Source: a virus | Virus record (IMG/VR): IMGVR_UViG_3300034111_001103 | Span: 104,935-168,934 of that record | Strand: one strand, 5' to 3' | DNA: 64,000 nucleotides | Shown here: one piece after another, positions 61,192 through 64,000 of the stretch | Layout of the letters: the number at the start of each line of letters is the position of its first letter | How positions within the stretch are numbered: position 1 is the stretch's first letter | Notes under the pieces: generated by a model | What the model was told of the DNA's origin: nothing | The model's input: the letters and a program-made list of their open reading frames with translations, nothing else | Database searches by the model: none | Position numbers and translations under genes: made by a program

Positions 61192-61588
61192 TGATAAATA
61201 TTTGTAATATTTGGTTTAATGATTTTTCTGTATAGTAATTAACTTGTCTGTTAGTTAATCTTCTTACTATTATACCTTCTTTTTTTAATCTTCTAGTTCT
61301 TAGATTATCTTTCTTTTTTTGTTCTGGAGTAGTATGGTATTGTGCTCCATCTATTTCTAAAGCTATATTAGTCTTAGGAAAGTAAAAGTCTAGTATATAA
61401 AGTTTCTTTTTGTTACATATTATGGGATGTTGGAATATATATTCTGCTCCTAGAGTATCTAACATACTTTTAATTTTAAGTTCCCATTTAGTTGCATTGT
61501 GGATAAGCTTTTTAGAATAAAAAACCCCAGCTCTTTCAAGAAGTTCTAGGGTTATTTGTTGTTTAGACTTTTTCTTTTTAAGAGCCAT
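61178..61588 (-). CDS. Vsr/DUF559-like PD-(D/E)XK endonuclease (136 aa)
   Basis: The nuclease core is in LDFYFPKTNIALEIDGAQYH: D67, E78-x-D80 and H85, followed by DNLRTRRLKKEGIIVRRLTN, the pattern of the very-short-patch-repair and DUF559 families. The N-terminal KKKKSKQQ segment is strongly basic. It could nick at mismatches or act as a small homing or packaging nuclease. It is placed between endolysin and fibre genes rather than with replication genes. It overlaps the fibre gene by 14 bases and the endolysin gene by one. Confidence 0.75.
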   Translation of the reverse strand: MALKKKKSKQQITLELLERAGVFYSKKLIHNATKWELKIKSMLDTLGAEYIFQHPIICNKKKLYILDFYFPKTNIALEIDGAQYHTTPEQKKKDNLRTRRLKKEGIIVRRLTNRQVNYYTEKSLNQILQIFINARI

Positions 61589-62079
61589 TATATATTTACA
61601 TAAGTAGTTCCAGGGATAAAATCTTTTTTATTATATTTTGCTAATAATTGTTGCCAAGTATATCCAAAAGTTTTTTCTAAATGTGGAAAATCTTTTATAG
61701 ATTTGAAGTTTCCTCCCCAACCATAACCTGCTTTAAGAAATATTTTTACTACTTCTAACCAATCGGCTATTTTATCTCCATCCCAATCTTTAGCAGTATC
61801 CCAAGATATTTCTTTTCCATCTATTAGGAAAGCAAAGTCTATGGCTAAACCATAATTATGGTATGAACTACCTCCCTTAGCTTTAGTTACTATTTTACCT
61901 GGAGCAGTTCTTCCTTGAGCATATAGAGCATCTTGTTCTGTAATGGTTCTTAATCCTTGTACTATTCTTATAGTTAATTTAGAAGAAATAGCAGAGTTAG
62001 CTTCTATTACTAATTTTTTTACTTCTTCTCTTATTTTTGGGTGTAAAAGTGCTATCCTTTGTTCTGTTATTTTATCCAT
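61588..62079 (-). CDS. M15-family endolysin peptidase (163 aa)
   Basis: The metal site is SSYHNYGLAIDFAF (H74 and D81 of HxxGxAxD) with DFPHLEKT (catalytic D130, ligand H133). The N-terminal region VQGLRTITEQDALYAQGR is typical of L-alanyl-D-glutamate or D-Ala-D-Ala peptidases of the VanY/T5-endolysin group. It cuts peptidoglycan stem peptides at the end of infection. No signal peptide is present, so it needs a holin. It is two bases downstream of a candidate spanin gene. Confidence 0.9.
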   Translation of the reverse strand: MDKITEQRIALLHPKIREEVKKLVIEANSAISSKLTIRIVQGLRTITEQDALYAQGRTAPGKIVTKAKGGSSYHNYGLAIDFAFLIDGKEISWDTAKDWDGDKIADWLEVVKIFLKAGYGWGGNFKSIKDFPHLEKTFGYTWQQLLAKYNKKDFIPGTTYVNI

Positions 62080-62081
62080 AA

Positions 62082-62675
62082 TTATTTAAATATTCCTATT
62101 AATAATCCAGTTCCCAATCCTACTGCTGTACCCAATATAGTATAACCTATAGTTTTACCTGTAGATACTCTTTTTTGTTTCTTAAGAGATTTATTTAAGA
62201 AAAAAATATCTTCTTTCATTTTAAAAGCTTTATACTCTTGAGTGTTTATGATGCTATCAAGAACTTCTATTTTAGAAGTTTGTATCTTTATAATAGTATC
62301 ATTTATTTTACTTAAAGAATCACAATTAGCAAAAGCTTGGTCTAAAGTTTCTATTAAAGTAATAGTATCTATTTTATTATCAGCTAAGTCTTGTTTAACT
62401 TTTACTATTTTAGTTTTATATTCTGTATGTTTTAAGTATACAGTATCTTTTATAATTTGTGTTTTTTGAAGAGATTTATTTATAACTAAAAGTGAATCTT
62501 CATAAAGTTTTATCTTTTGTTCAAATTCTCTTAGCTTTAAATCTTTTTGTGTTAAAGGTTTAGGAGAGTTACAAGCTTTTAAGAGACTTGCAATTATAAT
62601 TATTAAAATTATTATTCCTAAAAACCCTAATATCATTTTACCTTTTTTAGTTTTTAATATATTATTTATTTCCAT
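62082..62675 (-). CDS. Candidate unimolecular spanin (197 aa)
   Basis: The N-terminus has a basic stretch (KTKKGKM), a hydrophobic segment (ILGFLGIIILIIIIASLLKA) and a cysteine at the place of a lipoprotein cysteine. A long coiled coil with many Asp/Lys/Gln residues follows, and a second hydrophobic segment (IGYTILGTAVGLGTGLLIG) ends the protein. A lipid-anchored N-terminus plus C-terminal membrane segment is the layout of a one-gene spanin like that of phage T1, which fuses the inner and outer membranes. The lipobox is imperfect (LKAC). It lies directly before the endolysin gene in transcription order. Confidence 0.6.
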   Translation of the reverse strand: MEINNILKTKKGKMILGFLGIIILIIIIASLLKACNSPKPLTQKDLKLREFEQKIKLYEDSLLVINKSLQKTQIIKDTVYLKHTEYKTKIVKVKQDLADNKIDTITLIETLDQAFANCDSLSKINDTIIKIQTSKIEVLDSIINTQEYKAFKMKEDIFFLNKSLKKQKRVSTGKTIGYTILGTAVGLGTGLLIGIFK

Positions 62676-62678
62676 TTT

Positions 62679-63116
62679 TTATATTTTGTGAGTTCCTAGT
62701 ATAATGTAAGGTTCATTGTTTTTATATAAAGGTGTACCACTACACTCTACATTTAAAATACTACCATCTTTTTTAGTATGTGTTATAGTATTTATAAAAC
62801 ATGACTCACTTTTATTTTTTATCAATTCTTCTAACATCTTAAAACCTTTTTCTAATTCTTTATGGTTTGCTGTTTTATAAAAAAAGTCTATTTTTTCTAT
62901 TACTTCATTTCTATTGTAATCAAGTAATTCAAGAAATTTATTTGATAAATATAAATCTTTTGATTCATAACTAAATAACCAAAAACCTCCAGATACAAAT
63001 TCATCAGAACCAGTATTTTGTATAAATTCACCTATTTCTTTTATTGTAGATAAATCTTTACTAGCAAGAGCAACTCCTAGTTTTAATATTATATTATTAT
63101 GTTCTTTAGTTGGCAT
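62679..63116 (-). CDS. PAS-domain protein (145 aa)
   Basis: Residues about 42-145 match a PAS sensor fold: GGFWLFSYESKDLYLSNKFL, the helical FLELLDYNRNEVIEKIDFFY, then INTITHTKKDGSILNVECSG and YIILGTHKI at the end. No kinase, cyclase or DNA-binding domain is attached, and the first 40 residues are helical. It starts one base inside the previous gene and is three bases upstream of the spanin gene. PAS domains bind small ligands or flavin/heme or mediate partner contact. The function in a lysis cassette is unknown. Confidence 0.75.
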   Translation of the reverse strand: MPTKEHNNIILKLGVALASKDLSTIKEIGEFIQNTGSDEFVSGGFWLFSYESKDLYLSNKFLELLDYNRNEVIEKIDFFYKTANHKELEKGFKMLEELIKNKSESCFINTITHTKKDGSILNVECSGTPLYKNNEPYIILGTHKI

Positions 63117-63511
63117 TACGATTCAATATTATTTCTCTTTTTAATCTCAATAGCCATTTCAGTAATAAAAGGATTTGTTCCTTCTGGAAGTGATTTTTCA
63201 AGCCAAGCCAACAAAGTTTTAATGTAGATTGTATTCTCTGCTATATGCTTGTCAAGCCTATATATTTCTAATCTTAGTTTTTCTACTTCTTGTCTCAAAA
63301 GAGCATTTTCTTGTTTAATATCTTCATTTCTTTTTCTTTCTTCTTCTTCTTTTAAAAGTTCATCAGCATCTTCTTTATCTTGTTTTGCTTTTTTATTAGC
63401 AAAAATATAATCCCACCAAGATCTAAGTATGCCACTTTTATCAAAGAAAAAAAGTACTATAGCTCCTAATACTACTGTTATAAATGTTTCATTTGTTACT
63501 ATTTCTTTCAT
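63116..63511 (-). CDS. Holin-like or membrane/coiled-coil protein (131 aa)
   Basis: The chosen ATG at 63511 gives MKEIVTNETFITVVLGAIVL followed by FFFD, an N-terminal membrane helix, then a charged segment and a long coiled coil (LKEEEERKRNEDIKQENALL, LRLEIYRLDKHIAENT). A longer reading from a TTG at 63550 overlaps the preceding gene by 19 bases and is less likely. One N-terminal membrane segment with a coiled coil is typical of inner-membrane proteins near phage lysis genes; either a holin or a spanin partner is possible. Confidence 0.5.
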   Translation of the reverse strand: MKEIVTNETFITVVLGAIVLFFFDKSGILRSWWDYIFANKKAKQDKEDADELLKEEEERKRNEDIKQENALLRQEVEKLRLEIYRLDKHIAENTIYIKTLLAWLEKSLPEGTNPFITEMAIEIKKRNNIES

Positions 63512-63531
63512 ACAAAAATAATAATTATATT

Positions 63532-64000
63532 TTATTTGATTATCCACCAATCTTTGCTATCAGTTACTAATTCTATGCTTTCGTAATCGGTTGTAAAAAC
63601 AAAAGAACTTGCATTGTCTATTAATTCACCTCCAAATGGAAGTATAGTTATTAATCTTAATACATTATATGCATTAGTACTTTTTATTGTTATCCTACCA
63701 GTCATTCCATTAAAGATCATTTCAGAAGAGTCTGGCAAAATTATATCTACACTATAAGACTTATTGTCTACTAATATCACGCTTGTAATATTTGTACTAT
63801 CAAGTGCAGTATTACTATTTATAGTACTTATTGAAGTAGATACAACTCCATTAACTTGTAGTTTAGATAGAGATGTAGTAGTTTCAAAGTTATCTATTCC
63901 AATAGCAGTTTTACCATTTTTAAGGATTGTAAATGCGTCTGATGGATTGCCACTTCCACCATTACCTACTACTAATAATCTATCTGTTGGCTCAAATGAA
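63532..64000 (-). CDS. C-terminal end of a fibre protein (partial)
   Basis: The - strand frame is open from its stop at 63532-63534 to the right edge of the window, about 155 residues. It includes RLLVVGNGGSGNPSDAFTIL and LKNGKTAIGI, the classic end-of-fibre segment of many Bacteroidetes phages ('vGNGts...DAlTILKNGnt.IG'). It ends with a beta-rich terminal domain (SYSVDIILPDSSEMIFNGMT and FGGELIDNASSFVFT). A reading that starts at GTG 63780 would cut this protein in two and is wrong. It probably belongs to a tail or head fibre whose N-terminus lies beyond the edge. Confidence 0.75.
   Translation of the reverse strand, partial: SFEPTDRLLVVGNGGSGNPSDAFTILKNGKTAIGIDNFETTTSLSKLQVNGVVSTSISTINSNTALDSTNITSVILVDNKSYSVDIILPDSSEMIFNGMTGRITIKSTNAYNVLRLITILPFGGELIDNASSFVFTTDYESIELVTDSKDWWIIK

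Noticed and set aside
63532-63780. A separate 82-residue gene starting at GTG 63780
   Set aside because: The same frame stays open to the window edge and encodes a fibre-type segment before the GTG, so it is the end of a larger gene.
1-64000. tRNA genes, CRISPR arrays, integrase or attachment sites
   Set aside because: No cloverleaf-like sequence, spaced repeat array, integrase-like protein or att-like direct repeat was seen on either strand. Only a structure-based tRNA search could exclude a divergent tRNA.
1-64000. Stop-codon reassignment, as found in some crAss-like phages
   Set aside because: Long late genes run without in-frame TAG or TGA, and genes end in TAA, TAG or TGA at junctions that fit their neighbours, so the standard code is enough.

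Overview
The window looks like part of a crAss-like phage genome (Crassvirales) infecting a Bacteroidetes host. The DNA is strongly AT-rich and genes are packed end to end, often overlapping by 1 to 14 bases (TAATG, ATGNNTAA). Start codons follow A-rich stretches rather than Shine-Dalgarno sequences. Several promoter-like sites fit the Bacteroidetes sigma factor pattern (TTGG/TTTG, 18-19 bases, TAnnTTTR). All long genes use the standard code. The clearest lineage markers are two giant adjacent genes of 3143 and 4717 codons. The larger carries the GSDFDID-type metal-binding motif of the virion-packaged, YonO-like RNA polymerase of crAss-like phages. Family assignments are by eye from motifs and gene order; no database search was possible.

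Layout. Positions 1-19363 (+ strand) hold replication, recombination, nucleotide and sugar-modification genes: a possible ssDNA-binding protein, a winged-helix protein, a DnaB/RecA-fold helicase, a spore-photoproduct-lyase-like radical SAM protein, a Rieske-motif protein, a 5'-3' exonuclease, RecA, a dATP/dGTP diphosphohydrolase-like protein, a phosphoesterase, dUTPase and a class II ribonucleotide reductase. They are followed by zinc-motif proteins, two glycosyltransferases, a methyltransferase, and a GIY-YIG homing endonuclease fused in frame to a second methyltransferase. Small unknown genes fill the spaces. A strong hairpin terminator (about 19375-19410) separates this block from the oppositely oriented block.

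Positions 19464-64000 (- strand), read from right to left: the C-terminal end of a fibre protein at the window edge; a lysis-like cassette (membrane/coiled-coil protein, PAS protein, candidate one-gene spanin, M15 endolysin) with a small Vsr/DUF559-like nuclease; a 754-residue fibre; a phosphoesterase; three presumed tail-ring proteins; a 1941-residue muzzle-like tail protein containing a PPC-like domain; a Dps-like mini-ferritin; two NGG-motif virion proteins; a 523-residue presumed cargo protein; the giant RNA polymerase protein; the giant polyvalent protein; and a small last gene.

How the parts fit. Reading from the crAss-like model, the polymerase and the polyvalent protein (zincin, ADP-ribosyltransferase-like and PD-(D/E)XK nuclease segments) are probably carried in the virion and injected with the DNA. 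The + strand block then replicates DNA and adjusts nucleotide and glycan pools, while the - strand block builds virions and lyses the cell. Portal, major capsid, terminase and DNA polymerase genes are not in this window. The least ordinary features are the iron-linked proteins (Dps-like, Rieske, radical SAM), the PAS gene in the lysis region, the endonuclease-methyltransferase fusion, a recurring NGG tag in neighbouring virion proteins, and host-type promoters at block boundaries that overlap hairpins.
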